Assembly (NCBI GenBank): GCA_965153455.1 | Contig: OZ234498.1 | Coordinates: 16,802,001 to 16,866,000, forward strand | Reading direction: 5' to 3' | From: Sphagnum compactum | Lineage: Eukaryota; Bryophyta; Sphagnopsida; Sphagnales | Length of the DNA: 64,000 nt | In this document: positions 1 through 12,690 of the stretch, piece by piece | Layout: the number at the start of each line of letters is the position of its first letter | How positions within the stretch are numbered: the stretch's first letter is position 1 | The notes under the pieces: generated by a model | Told to the model about the DNA's origin: nothing | The model's database searches: none | Seen by the model: only the letters and a program-made list of their open reading frames with translations | Made by a program: the position numbers and the translations under genes

Positions 1-147
1 AACATTTTACTGCAGAAGATTGATAGCATCAAGTTTGAAATTCTGCCAGAAGCCGTTGTGGCGTTATCATGACAAGGTGGGTGAGGACCTGAATTTGCAT
101 TTTATGATCAAGAATTTGTACGACTGATCTAGGGTTTTCTCATGCAG

Positions 148-1665
148 TGGATCACTTGGTAAATAATGCGGGATTGTACATAGTTTCTTTTTCGAAACAG
201 CTAAAAGCACGGCTGGGATGTTGCAAGTTATGGTATGCCCCTGACTCCCACGACATTGGATTACTTGTTGCAAAATGTTAAGGATCATGACGTGTAATTT
301 TTCAGGGTTCCAAGTGACACATAACAGACGATGCTTACTACTAACTTGAACACTTGTGTGTGAGACATTGATGAATATTCTGACAGAACTGTTACGTGAT
401 CACAGTAGCATATATAGTATGTGCTATGTCATTAAGATATGCTTTCACAAGCTAGCTGCTGCCATTGCCTTCAAGTAGGCTACTTAGGTGAAATTTTTTG
501 TCCAGGATGTGGTATTTTGGGGGAGCGTATATCCTACATTCTATGCGCTACCACACCTGCGTCGCAGTCAGGGAAAAATCTTAGTTACTGACTCCATAGC
601 AAGTGTTATCCCACACCCGCGCCAATCCATATACAATGTAAGGAGATTGCTGCTATCCCAGCTTCACCTTTCATGCAAATTCCAAACTACCTGATTGAAT
701 TGTGGTTGCAGTTCAATGCTCAGTATCTGAATGTAGCCATTTGCCATAGGGCTGTCACGCTGTCACAGATAGCACCAGCACACTGAATATCTTAATTTCT
801 TTTGAACAGGCTGCAAAAGCGGCTTTACTGCAGTTTTTTGAAACTTTACGCGTGGAGGTGGGAGACACAATTGGAATAACAATAGTGATGCCGGGAATGA
901 TTGAGAGTGACATAACAAAGGGGAAGTTTGTCTCTGATGAAGGAGAATTATCTGTGAAGCCACCTGATCAACGTGATGTAAGTGTTGTCTCATTCATGAA
1001 ACCTTAATCTTTATGGTTAATTTTGTCATATCTTGATTGATTTGTGCAGTTTCAATCAGTGTGTCATGTTGATATGTAGGTCTGTATCAACTTCAGTATA
1101 TGTTTGAAGTAAACTCTGAGTGATGGGCAAGATCAAAATGTTGTTCAAAATGATCCAATCTAAACCCAGACATCAGAACATGCCTTCCTCAAAAGTCAGC
1201 TTTGAAGCTGTTGATGAGATAAGCAGGTTGAAAACTTCAAAGGAGCTCTGAAGGAAGGAGGGATACTACAGCTACCTTCAATCTCTATGAAAACAACATC
1301 TTTGCAATAATAGATTTGCTAGATCTTTGGAAGTATTTTGGTCAACATCCTGAACCTGCTGTGTAGAGTGTGCGAAATCCAATATCGAGTTTATGTAGAA
1401 ATGGATGATAGTGTAAATGGTGTTAGATATGTCATGGTGTTGCAATGCAGAGTTGCAAGTAGGAAGTGTTTTGACATGTCAATATGGGCAGGCACATTTG
1501 GGGCCAATTCCAGTGGCCTATGCAGAGGATTGTGCAAGGGCAGCTGTGTTGGGTGTACTTCGATCACGCCGTTACGTAGTGGTCCCGTACTTCTACTGGG
1601 CCTTCATTATGCTGCGGATATATGCTCCGGAGATACTAGAGATCATTTTCCACGGGAACCATTAA
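148..1665 (+). CDS. Hydroxysteroid dehydrogenase (steroleosin-type SDR), 3' four exons, partial at the 5' side
   Basis: Short-chain dehydrogenase/reductase resembling plant 11-beta-hydroxysteroid dehydrogenase-like proteins (AtHSD/steroleosin group), NAD(P)-dependent enzymes of oil bodies or ER. Exons inferred from GT-AG borders and phase: 148-232, 506-637, 810-977, 1492-1665. Exon 1 encodes LDHLVNNAG, the SDR NNAG motif. Exon 2 encodes VVFWGSVYPTFYALPHLRR, the serine-bearing VTDSIAS, and ends at the catalytic Tyr (IYN). Exon 3 opens with AAKAALLQFFETLRVE, so the YxxxK pair spans the intron, and continues with GITIVMPGMIESD. Exon 4 encodes PVAYAEDCARAAV and a hydrophobic C-terminus, with a stop at 1663-1665. 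The N-terminal Rossmann and oil-body anchor exons are not in the window. Exon 1 has one T too few in a T-run (near 186-192), which breaks the frame between NNAGLYIVS and the later TAGMLQVM. Either an assembly error or a pseudogene; all other borders look intact. Confidence 0.85.
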
Positions 1666-4600
1666 GCAAGGTAATCCTTGACAAAACAAAAACCCAGACA
1701 GTGTTTTATCCCCAAACCATCAGGAAGCAACACTGAAAGGCCTAGAGGTCTAAAAACCCCTTGTCTGACAGTAACAAGTGTGATGCATATCTCAATGTGA
1801 GAACTTCAGGACAGAACAGGAGGATGGAAAACTGTACATAAGTCCTGAGTGCTACTTTACATCACAGTGCCAGAGTCTTAGGTGTGGGTGGAAATGCCTA
1901 TAAATTTTGCTGCTGAATATGAATGGAAACCTTATCCTACTATCATATTTTCTTCCCTCAACTGCATTGTGTAAGAACTGGGTCTTATAAGTTATAGCCA
2001 TACTTCATTTTCATGTCCCTCGATCTGGTATCAGTTGCATGTTACACTCTTACAGCTAGTTTCTCATACGTTTGCAGTAGCTGCTTAAAGTGTTTGTCTG
2101 CTGAGCTTGAGAATGATGCTTGGAATTGCATGGAAATGAAGTAAACTGGATCTAGAATTCCTTTCTTGAAATCTATTGGCCAAGTTTAGGGAGGTCTTGT
2201 TTTCAATTGTTTACTGTGTGGCCTCCACAGGCTTTAGACCTTGTGAATATAATGACTTCAAGACGGATGAAATTCTGGTGTCTGTTAAGACACAGACCCC
2301 ATGTCATTAAGCAGAAAATGAAGGATCTGTTGAGTCAATCTGAAAGCTACTTTTGTTTTGTTTTTGAAGTTCCAAAGTAACCAACCAAGCACCCTTGTGC
2401 TCGCATCACATGTTCAACAGAATAGTTGCAAAAAATGTACCGAATTTGAAAAGTGGAGAGTTAGAATTTGCAAAAGGAAAGTAGGTAAATTTAACAAGCC
2501 CACTTGTCACAATTGCGTTAGATTAAAATGTTGAGGTAGGCTATAGCAACCCAAAGCCACAGAGGCAGAGGGGAAATGGGGCGAAATTCTTTCCTTGTTT
2601 TTTCTCAAAATTTGGCAAATTTTTCCCAACAAAAAAGGGAAATCTACAATAGAATATTCCCTTTTTAATTTTATTTTTCTCATTTTTTTGAAATTTCACA
2701 CAAAAAATTATGGTTGACAAGCGACAGAGGACAAACAATCAACATGTGAGAGGTCAAATATATTCAATGTAGTAATTTAAGAAGTAGGTGCACCTTTTCC
2801 AGCTCAAATGTTTTTTAAAAAATATGAATTTTGAATGGGACAAGTTGTGGCATGGCCCATAAGTTCATGAAGAAACAGGACATGTGTCATGGGTGGCATG
2901 GTCCCCCCTCACATATTTGAAACATGGGATGGAAATATGCTCTTGTTGAAACATGGCCAACATTTTGCACACTATGCATACTACGTTTAGGCTTCTTTGC
3001 ACCTTGAATTTCTTGCTCACATTAAAGAGATGTCAATCAAATAACATCAGGCATGCATGGAAACCTTATCACCCATGGCATTTATGCCATATCATACAAA
3101 CCTATGAATGCATTAGATTATGCTGTGAAATGTCAACTATGCCATGCCATTACATCTAGTTATAACATTTTTGCCATTTCAAATTTCCCCACCACAGAGT
3201 AACCTTCAAATAAGGAAAACCTCAATCCAATATGAGTGTTCCAAAACATGAAAAAATCCTTATGGTGTGTGGAAATGGTGGCGACAAATGTTTGAATCCA
3301 ACTCCTTTTGCTACCTCTTTGGAAGTGTAAAAGCAATGTATTTTGAACAATCTGAGCATACTAGACCCATGCTTTTGTTATTTGCATGTTTGTAAAGTTA
3401 TGGAAGTGCAGAAATTAACATTTTCAAGATGTTTTCAAACTTTAGATCCAATCACTTTTGTTATCTTTGTGTGATTGTACAAGATCTGTCTTTGTAGTGT
3501 CACTAGTTGCATGAAGGTATGAAAAAAAATTAGGTGAAATGCAATTCTGAATTGTGGAACAATGGTCCCTCCTGTTTTGAACATGCTATACAAGCTCATA
3601 ACATGAAAGACTCCAAAACAATTCCTCAAAGATAATAATTTACCAAGCATAAAAAAGTTGGAACCTTACTCACACTGGATTTAATTTGACATAAATAAAT
3701 CCTAGAAAAACATTATCTGATGAAAACCCTCATGTCACATTATTTGAACTCCTTTGAAATTCACATTTTTGTGTATATGTCCTATTTAAGTTTATGTATT
3801 TGTGCAACATAATACATAAACGTGGTTGCATTTAAATGCTTAGGCCCATCGTGTAGAAGTTCATAGTGGTACTAATATCTGTGATAAATTTTTATGCCAG
3901 TGACAATTTACCTTTTTAATATTAATATTTCCTTTGACCTATGTGTTTTGGATAATAAAGATGATAATTTTGGTGACACTCATTTGAGTCACAAAACGAA
4001 ATTGGGGTCACCAATTTCATGAAAGTGGCAAAGAAGATAGTTTAGGTGATCACTATTCTGAAATGCACTGTTCACAATAGCCATGGCGGCTGCTGTCCCT
4101 GCCCCAATAGCTGGGGCACTGTTGCACAACAATACCCATGTGACTTTTTGATTTTTGACTTTTTTCTTCTCATCCCCATGGTGGCGAAAACCACTGCCCT
4201 TGGTTAAACCGCCCTTCATTTGTCCTCCCATGTGGTGAAAAAACAATTTAATTAAAAAGGGGGCGTTAATAATGGAAGGATTCCATGGCTATGGGGGGAG
4301 GGACATGAGCTGCCATGGCTATTGTGACCAGGGCATTTAATAGAGATCACCCAAACTATGCTTATCAACTTCGCTATCAGTCAAATCAAGCCTCAGAAGC
4401 TTTCATAACTGAGACCATGTGGGCATTTTGTTTTCTCAAATGCCCTGTGTCATTTTTCACTTTTTTCCCCATGATACCAAGGATTATGCCCGGTATTACA
4501 GGAAAAAAAGTGAAAAACAAAAAATTGGTTGAATTTTTCTACGTTGTGTAATGTACGTGGCTGCGGGCATTACCCTACACACAATAAAAATAATAAAAAT

Positions 4601-4695
4601 AAAATCAAAAGAGCACGACCTTTCCAGCTCTGGTTGCGTCGTGACACGCAAGGAGGTGGTGACAGTTGGAGACTACTGCAACGGAAGTTGCTTAA
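1666..4695. other. Intergenic region between the dehydrogenase and the MFS gene
   Basis: Holds the 3' UTR of the dehydrogenase gene at its left end and mainly AT-rich sequence with poly-A and poly-T runs. Short open frames on both strands show no recognisable domain. No repeat end or RNA gene was seen. Confidence 0.6.
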
Positions 4696-4703
4696 TATAA
4701 AAG
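4696..4703 (+). promoter_or_regulatory. Possible TATA box of the MFS gene
   Basis: TATAAAAG lies about 0.9 kb upstream of the MFS start codon, in a locally less AT-rich stretch that continues through a CAG-repeat region (about 4,925-4,940) to the first coding exon. If used, transcription would start near 4,730 and leave a long leader that probably contains an intron ending at the TGTGCAG before 5559. Based on motif and position only. Confidence 0.3.
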
Positions 4704-5341
4704 TTTATAAGCGGCCAGTTTGCAGTGAGAGATTACCCAGTACTGCCCTAAGATTATATAGCGTGGAACAGCGAGTTTGTAGTGAGAGTAGCTGCTTGCT
4801 TGCCACATGATTCTAGCTCCTCATGAGCAGCTCTCCACTAATTCCATTTGGTCTTTTTGCTGCAGCTTCATGGACTGCATATTTTTTACATATAATTTTT
4901 TTTCAGTAAAAAAAAAGCCATTTGCAGCAGCAGCAGCAGCTTCATGGCCACAGGAATTGGCTGCATGCAGCAACAGCAGCAGGCGGATCCACAGGCTGCT
5001 AGTGAACATGAAATCAATGAAGTGCCCACGAATACTCTTCATAGTTGCAGGAAAATCAAAAAGAAAACAAAGAAAAGGTGACGAACTTTGCCTCCTTATG
5101 CGAATCTTTAGGAGGTACTATCACTACAACTGCTACAAGAAGAACATGAAGTACATCTAGTATGATTGTCACTACATGAGAAGAACTTATCGTTCTTGTA
5201 ACAATTGAAGTAGAAGAAGATTTCTGTAACTAGTTCGAGATTGTTGTTGGAGTTACCTATACATATCTAGAGCTCATGTTGCAGGAGGATTGAATTTTGT
5301 TGTTGTTGTTGTTGCTGGGCCCCCTGGGGGGTCTTGGGTTT

Positions 5342-5432
5342 TGCAGGATCGATCAATTTATGGTAGTTTTGCTGATTTTTTTGGGGTTTTTGGATTGTGC
5401 AGGATTGATCAATTTATGGTAGTTTTGTTGAT
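5342..5432 (+). repeat. Two-copy direct repeat in the MFS gene leader
   Basis: A 35-base unit beginning TGCAGGATCGATCAATTTAT occurs at 5342-5376 and again at 5398-5432 with two mismatches, a spacing of 56 bases. Each copy carries a possible splice acceptor (TGCAG). It lies between a GTT-rich run and the first coding exon. Confidence 0.8.
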
Positions 5433-5592
5433 GTTTCTTTTTTTTTGAGAGGGGGTGAGGGGGTTTGGTACATAGTTGAAATTTTAGCAGTTTGTCTTTG
5501 CTTTTTGTTTTTTTGTTTTTTTTAACGTAGTTGGTTGCTGTTTTGTGTTTTGTGCAGAATTTATGATAATAATCTGGTGGCGCAAGATCATC

Positions 5593-7721
5593 ATGCCTCT
5601 CTTGCAGAGAACAATGGGCTCTGGGATGTCGTCGATGTCGCTTGTTCTCATCAACTTGGCGGCGACCATGGAGAGGGCGGATGAGTCCCTGTTACCAGCT
5701 GTGTACAAGGAAGTGTCGGAAGCTTTCCATCTGAGTCCTTCGCAGTTGGGTGTGCTGACGTTCGTCCGTATCCTTGTGCAGGCGCTATGTTCTCCTCTGG
5801 CCGGCCTGTTAGCGGTGCGCTACAATCGATCGTCGGTGATCGGGCTCGGGACACTGCTTTGGGCGTTTTCCACAGCGGCGTTCGCAGTCGCGGTGAGCTT
5901 CACTCAGTGCACGCTCTCTCGGGCTGTGAACGGAGTTGGACTTGCCATCGTCATCCCTGCTTTGCAATCCTTCATTGCTGATTCTTATTTGGAAGAGGGC
6001 AGAGGTGTTGGCTTTGGATTGTTGAACCTGGTGGGTGCCATAGGGGGAATAGCAGGTAGCTTAACCGCTACGCTGATGGCAGGCCATACGTACTTGGGAG
6101 TGCCGGGTTGGCGGACGGCGTTCCTTGTGGGTGCGGTGGCCAGCACTGTCATAGGTTGCCTGGTGCATACCCAAGTCCGGGATCCATCTGCTCCAGCAGC
6201 TCCAGCTCCAACTAGTCTTTCTTGTCAAGATTCACATCAAAGGTGCACTAACTACTACCATAGCAGTTGTTTCTACAGATCTCTTTCTTTCTGACTTCCT
6301 CCATGTGCAGGCTTTTTTTAATCCCACCCCCCATGATTGCTTCTGCACTGGCACATGATGTATCTCTTTAGTACATTTTTCCATTAGTCTGCTGTGATCA
6401 TAGTCATCTCACAGCTCTACCGGACTCACCATGCAGTGATATCTGTCCCTTTTTTAACGAGAACATATGTTCCCAGAGTTCCTAACATGATTAATTACAT
6501 ATTTTCAACCCACTTGTAGCTCTCCAATTGAAAGCAACTGGACTTGCAGCATAAAGCAAGGTCCTATGTCAGTACCTTTCCATTGGGCTGTTGTGTGTGT
6601 TGTGATCACAGCAGCCGAATGGAAAGAGACCCTTTTAGACTTAAAGTCCTGAAGTTAGACTGTTTTGTTTACAGTAATATTAAGGACAGTGAAGAAAACA
6701 CCAGAATGAGCATTCGGAGTGCATGGCGTGAATCATCTGTTGCTATGAAGGCGGTGCTCAAAGTACCTACATTTCAGGTTATCATACTCCAGGGGCTTTT
6801 CGGAACCTTGGCAGGGGTAGCACAGGTCTTTTTCACCATGTGGCTTGAACTTATCGGTGCGCAGTTTAAACCTTCTCTCTTTGTCTCTAGTGTCTTTCGG
6901 ATTTATTTTTTCTCTTAGACATGATCGATCATCACGCTTCCAATTGGGGAATTTGAAACTGCAAGCTGGGGATCATCAGAACATTGTCAAGGTGCACACA
7001 CAGTACAAAACAGAATCTTACATTGATATGATTGCAGCCTGCACTGTTCACCTGCATGACATGAGGTGATCATGATGGTCCCACAGGTTTCAGCCACAAG
7101 GCTACAGCAAGTCTACTGGGAGTCTTCTACATTGGAGCAGCCATAGGAGTTCTGTTAGGTGGTTGGATGGGAGACAAGATAGAGCGTATTCTTCCAGGCA
7201 AGGGACGAATAATGTGTGCCCAATTCTCCTCGTTCATGGCTGTTCCCACCTCATTCTTCCTGCTCATTCTTCTTCCCCAGGATGCCCATAAGTGGGCATT
7301 GTTTGCAGAGATATTTCTGTTGATGGGACTCACCATCACCTGGTGTCAATCATGTGCCAACAACCCCATTTTTGCTGAAGTTATCCCAGAGCGCTACAGG
7401 ACGATGGTCTATGCGTTCGATCGTGCCATTGAGTTATCTTTCGGAGCACTGGCAGCTCCTGCAGTGGGAATACTGGCGGAGCGAGTGTTCGGGTATGACA
7501 TAAGCAGCTCAGGTATCATCATTCCTGACTCTGGCTCTCCTGCTGAGGCACGTGCGCTCTCTCGTGGCGTGTTCTGGGTCATTGTCATCCCCTCTGCAAT
7601 CTGCTCTTTGCTCTACACATTCTTGTATTTCACATATGTCAAGGATCGCGCTGAAGCTCGTGCCTATGATCACTCCTGCTGCATCAAATACTCCAATTTG
7701 AGCTGCGATTCACGAGTATAA
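5593..7721 (+). CDS. MFS transporter, plant spinster-like (SPNS) family
   Basis: Twelve-segment major facilitator protein related to plant spinster-like transporters; eukaryotic homologues move sphingolipids or lysophospholipids, but the plant substrate is not settled. Exons inferred: 5593-6242, 6675-6856 and 7087-7721, with split codons that join in phase (AG/T and G/GT), giving 488 residues, normal for the family. Exon 1 encodes the conserved MERADESLLPAVYKEV segment and the first six membrane spans, including a motif-A-like loop (AGLLAVRYNRSSVIG). Exon 2 encodes the central loop and span 7 (FQVIILQGLFGTLAGVAQV). Exon 3 starts at GFSHKATASLLGV, carries the second motif-A loop (GGWMGDKIERILPGKGR) and spans 8-12. 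Start: the in-frame ATG at 5593 (MPLLQRTMGSGM) is preferred. In-frame ATGs at 5545 and 5563 are open but lie at a probable 3' splice site. The frame is clean throughout, so the gene is probably functional. Confidence 0.93.
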
Positions 7722-9827
7722 CAACATGGTCGATTCTGTCTGTTGCCTACAATGCATGACAGTGCTAGCTAGCCCAGGTTTAGGGTTTAGGTTTATGACC
7801 CACTAGCCCTGGGGTTCATTAGCTACTAAACAGCTATAAGCTAGCAGCAGGTAAAGCTGGTGCAAATGCAATGCACTTTTCTTGAATCTTTTTTATGGAG
7901 AGCCAAAAGCAAGAAAAAGATTTAACTTCAAAACCAGCAACTCACCATGTGCAGCTCTAGTGTGATCATGAGCTAGCTAGTAGTGAGCTGACAAGAATCA
8001 TAAGACAAGATTGATCATCAACTTGCTTGTGTATATTACAACATGTAAATTGTAATTATATTGCATGCACCATTTTTTATCCAATTTAGAGACTAACAGT
8101 TCCTTATTGTACTTTCAGTACTAGAATCCAAGTCTCAAGTCTCTCTCTCTCTCAAAGTAAAGAACTTTTTTAATTTCATCTTTGAACTTGAATGCATCTC
8201 CCAAGGGAGAACTTCACGTTTCAAATTTCAGGGATCTTACGAAAGCCATTAATGTTCCCCAAAGTGTGCATCAATTTTAGTGATCCTAAAGATAAAAGGC
8301 TTGTGTATTACCTATCCCTAGAAGGGGTAGCCACCTAATCTTAGATCTCTAAAACTGAGAATCGTCTTTGAGTTTTTTTAATATCATGAGCGATTCTCAT
8401 ATTTTGCATTTTTTAAATTTATAGGATGATTCTCAAATGAGTGGTTGCCAGTAATGTTAGAATCTCAAGAGCAGGTATCAGCTCAGGTATGACCTCTGGA
8501 TGATACCTGGTCAGTTCTTCGCAAGAGAATTGACTGATACCTAGCCTAGCTCTGAACACGTGTTCCATACCCGCCTAATATTGGTTTTTACCATGAGTGT
8601 GGGTGCTGATTCGTCCAAAGCCATCTACTGAACTGAAACTAAGATAATTCTAATTTATTTTTCAAAACCAGAATTGGAGGTTTTCGATTAAAGTCAAGAA
8701 CTGCTCAACACTTTGAATGAGCTGACTCCACCTCATGTAATGTGCTCTACCCCATCTGACAAATTCAAATTAGCCACTGTTAAAATAGGAACTGCTCCAT
8801 GTTGTTCTCAAAAAATGAACTCAGAGTGTGCATAGTAACATCTGGTGAATCATTCCTCCAAATGTGAGATCAATTGAAAACTTTTCCATGTTCTTTCCAT
8901 AAAGCTGGAATCCACACTAAGGGTTAGTATGGATATTATTCCATTTACCCCTCAACGTCAGAGAAACTAACAATATATTGAAAAGTGATCCAAATTGGTC
9001 TGCCCTGACATTCAGGTGTTAACCCTCTCTTCGTTTGGGGGTTTAAAGGGGCCCTTGAGGTTGAAGGTCTAGGGCCCGTTAATGAGGCGGTAACCAAATC
9101 AGCCCCTCATTTTGGGAATGTCCCCCACATATGGACTTTAGCCATAGTAAAGCACTAGGAAAAAGTTATCATGAACCTAAACATTCAAAGATCAAGAGGC
9201 TTAAGGGGGAAGGTTTCTTATGGCTGCTCCTTGAGTGTGAGAGGGAACTTATGCCTATACACATAAGCATAAGTTCCTTCTGATGCTTAAAGAGTAGGTG
9301 CAATACCCCTCCCCTTTTCTGCTGGGATGGATATTGAGAGATTTAAGTTGCCCTCCAAATACACTGGGCAATTGCTCTATAGTGCTTTACAAAGATATTG
9401 AGTATTCCCTCATTTTGTGGATTGGGTGGTTCTACTTGTCTTGTTTATCTTGAGAGGCCAATTATATCCAAAACAAAGAGAAAAGTCTTATACAACTTAG
9501 AGTGGATTGGGAATATCCTATCTTCACCTTATTGTCACTGTAGCTCCCTCTTAGATTACAAGTACCAACTTTGCTCAAGTGTTTGTTTTAGTTTTGATGA
9601 ATTGCATATTGTAATACCCAAATAGATTTGGCATTAATTTTTTTTAATATTTTTGAAATTTTTAGAAATTTATTGGCCCAATAGCCAAAATTTGGGAAAT
9701 TCAAAATAGTTGTTGCAAAATGTTTTGGAAACCTAACAAGATCACCATGGATTGCTACTTTGCCCATCAAGTAATCATGATTCAAAAAGCTTTTGAAGCA
9801 ATCTAGCAAAAGAACAACAACAATTTA
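7722..9827. other. MFS 3' UTR and intergenic DNA
   Basis: Begins with the MFS 3' UTR. Two adjoining telomere-like units (TTTAGGGTTTAGG, about 7,779-7,791) form a telo-box-like site, and a CT microsatellite lies at about 8,138-8,153. At 8,470-8,560 the words GGTATCAG and CTGATACC recur in inverted order with an internal stem (CAGTTCTT against AAGAGAATTG), a possible remnant of a foldback element. No coding gene was recognised. Confidence 0.5.
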
Positions 9828-9970
9828 TTGTAACACCCTTTCTTCTTGAGCATGACTTAATTTACCGCAACACCCCTTCTTCTTTTCTATGGCTTAGTTT
9901 ACCACAACACTCCTTTTTCTTCTATATGGCTTAGTTTATTGCAACACTTGTTCTTCTTATGTATGGCTTT
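9828..9970. repeat. 37-bp tandem repeat, four copies
   Basis: Units carrying AACAC, then TTCTTCTT and ATGGCTTAGTTTA. The AACAC word starts at 9832, 9869, 9906 and 9943, an exact 37-base period. The first unit is the most diverged. No coding frame runs through it. Confidence 0.85.
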
Positions 9971-12690
9971 TCTTCTCCCTCCCTTTTTGGGGAGCATTTA
10001 TTTTTGAGCTACAAATAATAAGAATTAACATGACATTGGGACATGAAGATGTGTGGGGATCAAAGTGTATATTGCTTATGTTGAGTTTCAAATCTTATAA
10101 CAATTTTTTGTTATCATGATAAGAAATTTTTTTGTTGGTGGTGTCAAGTTGGGGAGTTGAAGGGAACAATAATGTTTCGACATGACCTTTTCATTAATGA
10201 TGTTTTGTATGTTGAGGTTTCATTCAACAATGAAAGGTGAACATCTTCCCCTCCTCCTTTTCTTCTAGTATTTCCCCTCATTTCATGGCTCTTTTATATG
10301 TGCATGTTTTGATTTTTTTAACTTCTTGTGTGCTTTTGACCTTAAGGGGTTTATGCTTGGGTCCATAAATAGGTAAACCATTTCTTCTAAAACATGGAAT
10401 TGTGACCCTATTGATGTAGCTAATCACTTCTAGAGATGGGTACAAAGAAGATGAACTTTGTGCAATTAAGTCGGCTTATTGGCCATAAGATTGGGCGCAT
10501 CTCCGTCTTCCTTCCACATCACCTCTCAAGGAAAAGACTAAACCATCTAATCATATCATAATTAAGGGCAAGGCAATGGCTATTCAAAGTTCAACAATTT
10601 TTTTTTTTGTTAAATATGGGGTAATGAGTAGTGTCACAAAGTATAATGGTAGTTGATGTAGAAATAGCCTATGGAGGAGTGCAATATCCTTTTTTGTTTG
10701 AGTTGGGTGGGTGGGTAGGAGTGAGTTTTGTTTTGATTGAACCGTAGGTGCCTAACAATTATTTGGAATAAGTACAAGATTGGAAAAGAAGGTAGATGAG
10801 GATTGGCCTATTGTTGCAAATTCCTTGGCAGATATTCAGACTATTTTGTTTGCGTGGAAGGATGCCATTGTGATTTTGACAACAAATGATCGTATACTAA
10901 ACCATGCAGAATCTCATGTGGCAACTTTGCTCGATACATTATGTGAACATAGGTGATGTAAATTCATATCAATTGCCAAATGCAAAAGGTTATACCATCT
11001 TTTTTTTTCACATTGTTAATTGAATGGATGAATTTTTCCACTTAAAATTTCTTCTTTTCTTAGATTTAAACACTCAATTATGCCACATAAAGTTGCTGAA
11101 ATGTTTTTGCTCATGAAGAGTTTTCAATAATGGTCCATTTGATTATCTGCTTATGACAATGATAAGTCTTTGTGAAGTTCATGCATGTAATTGCATGCAA
11201 GATATTTTGTGTTTATCTGCATGAAAGTTGATGTGATGTTAATTTGTGTGTATACATCATGTTGCATTATATCATGGGTATAACTTATGAACATAGGCAA
11301 TGTAAACATGATCAAATTCTTTCAACCGAGTTGGATAATCTAACCTTTGATTCATGTGTCAATTTTAATCTATTAAAGTTATATAATACTTTTACACACA
11401 CACACACACATATATGTATTGCACCTAGTGTTTTTAAAGTTTAAAATCTATCATGTGGGATTGTGGGTGGGTGTAGTGCGAAAGATTTCATATGTTTGGA
11501 GATGTTTTAGAGACTAGTTATAAAGGAGAAATGTGTGATAGTGGCTATTACATCGGCAAATAACATTGTTGTTTGGCTAATGAGGAAAGGCCTAGAGTTT
11601 TACAAGTGAAGGAACTTCTATAGTTCAAGACTTGTCCCACCCATTATGCCAGTTTGTGCTTAAGAGTTAGCAAATCAAGGATGACCAATTTATTTTCCTT
11701 ACACACAAATGGTATGTGATGTTTAGTTAGTTTTTAGTTTCTTAAAATGCATCATAGAGGCATCCTTTTTTGGAACTACAAATTGATGGTGGCTTGATTT
11801 AAGTTCTTTCAGTTTTTATTAAAGTAATTTTTACATTTAGATTTTTATCTTGTGGCATTAAATTGGCCTAGATTAGATGAATGGGAAAATACTATTGTGA
11901 AGTGGAAGAAAGTTTATGTTTATAATTTCTCAATACTACTACATAAATGTTGCTGCAACAAGCAATAGCTCCCTCAATACTTTTTCTATTGAAGTTGATT
12001 TTTGTTTTCTAGCTTATGAAAGCTAGTGAAATTTAAGTGAGGCACATTTGTTGTTAACATGGGTGCTCTTTTTTCAATAACTTTGCTTAAGAAAAGCTAG
12101 GATTGACATCAAGTATTAGCAATGAAGACAAGCAAGTAAGAGACACAAACTTTTATGTACATGAAATTGTGTGAGCTTGCTAACATCATGATTTTCATTC
12201 ATGGTGCGATAGATTTCTTATTTCTAGATAACTATGGGTCTTGCTAATGCTTTTGTCTCTTGGGATGGTTTATGGGACCAGCTGCACAAATGGGCAACTA
12301 TATTTAGGATAGTATATGGCATAAACCAACAATGGCCAGAGTGCAATTGCCTTACAAGTATGATCAAAGCCATGAAAGTTTTACATATATATGAATGTTT
12401 TATGTTTCCTAGCTAATTACTTTAGTCCTCTTGTCCTACTAATAGGTGTATAACTTGTAGTTACAATTAATGTTGTGAATGTACTTGCTTGTTGTAAGCA
12501 TTTTTCCATTACTGCTAATGTTACTTCTATTGGATTTGTCTATAGTTTTATTTCATTATGTTTTTCAATGTCTGGTGTGACATTGAATAAGGAAGTGGTT
12601 GCATTTACCTTCATTATAGCAAGCTAAGATTTACTTTTGAATGTCATAATAATTCATGTTTTATCCCATCCTTTCACAATGATTTCTTCT
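9971..12690. other. AT-rich intergenic DNA without a recognised gene
   Basis: Contains a CA/TA microsatellite at 11,394-11,412 and short open frames. One frame lacking an ATG (10,756-10,956, +, about 66 codons, containing WPIVANSLADIQTILFAWKD) is protein-like and ends just after an AG/GTGATG donor-like site. I do not recognise it. No transposon ends were identified. Confidence 0.4.

Noticed and set aside
1338-1736. 132-codon plus-strand frame overlapping the last dehydrogenase exon
   Set aside because: It is another frame over the true exon, which matches the dehydrogenase C-terminus; the alternative frame is rich in Cys and Gly without a domain.
4529-5160. Open frames upstream of the MFS gene, including an alanine-rich one over the CAG repeat
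   Set aside because: They have no homology that I recognise and lie in the likely 5' leader; the alanine run is just the translated CAG repeat.
9828-9970. CRISPR-like array
   Set aside because: The 37-bp units abut directly with no unique spacers, and the genome is eukaryotic.
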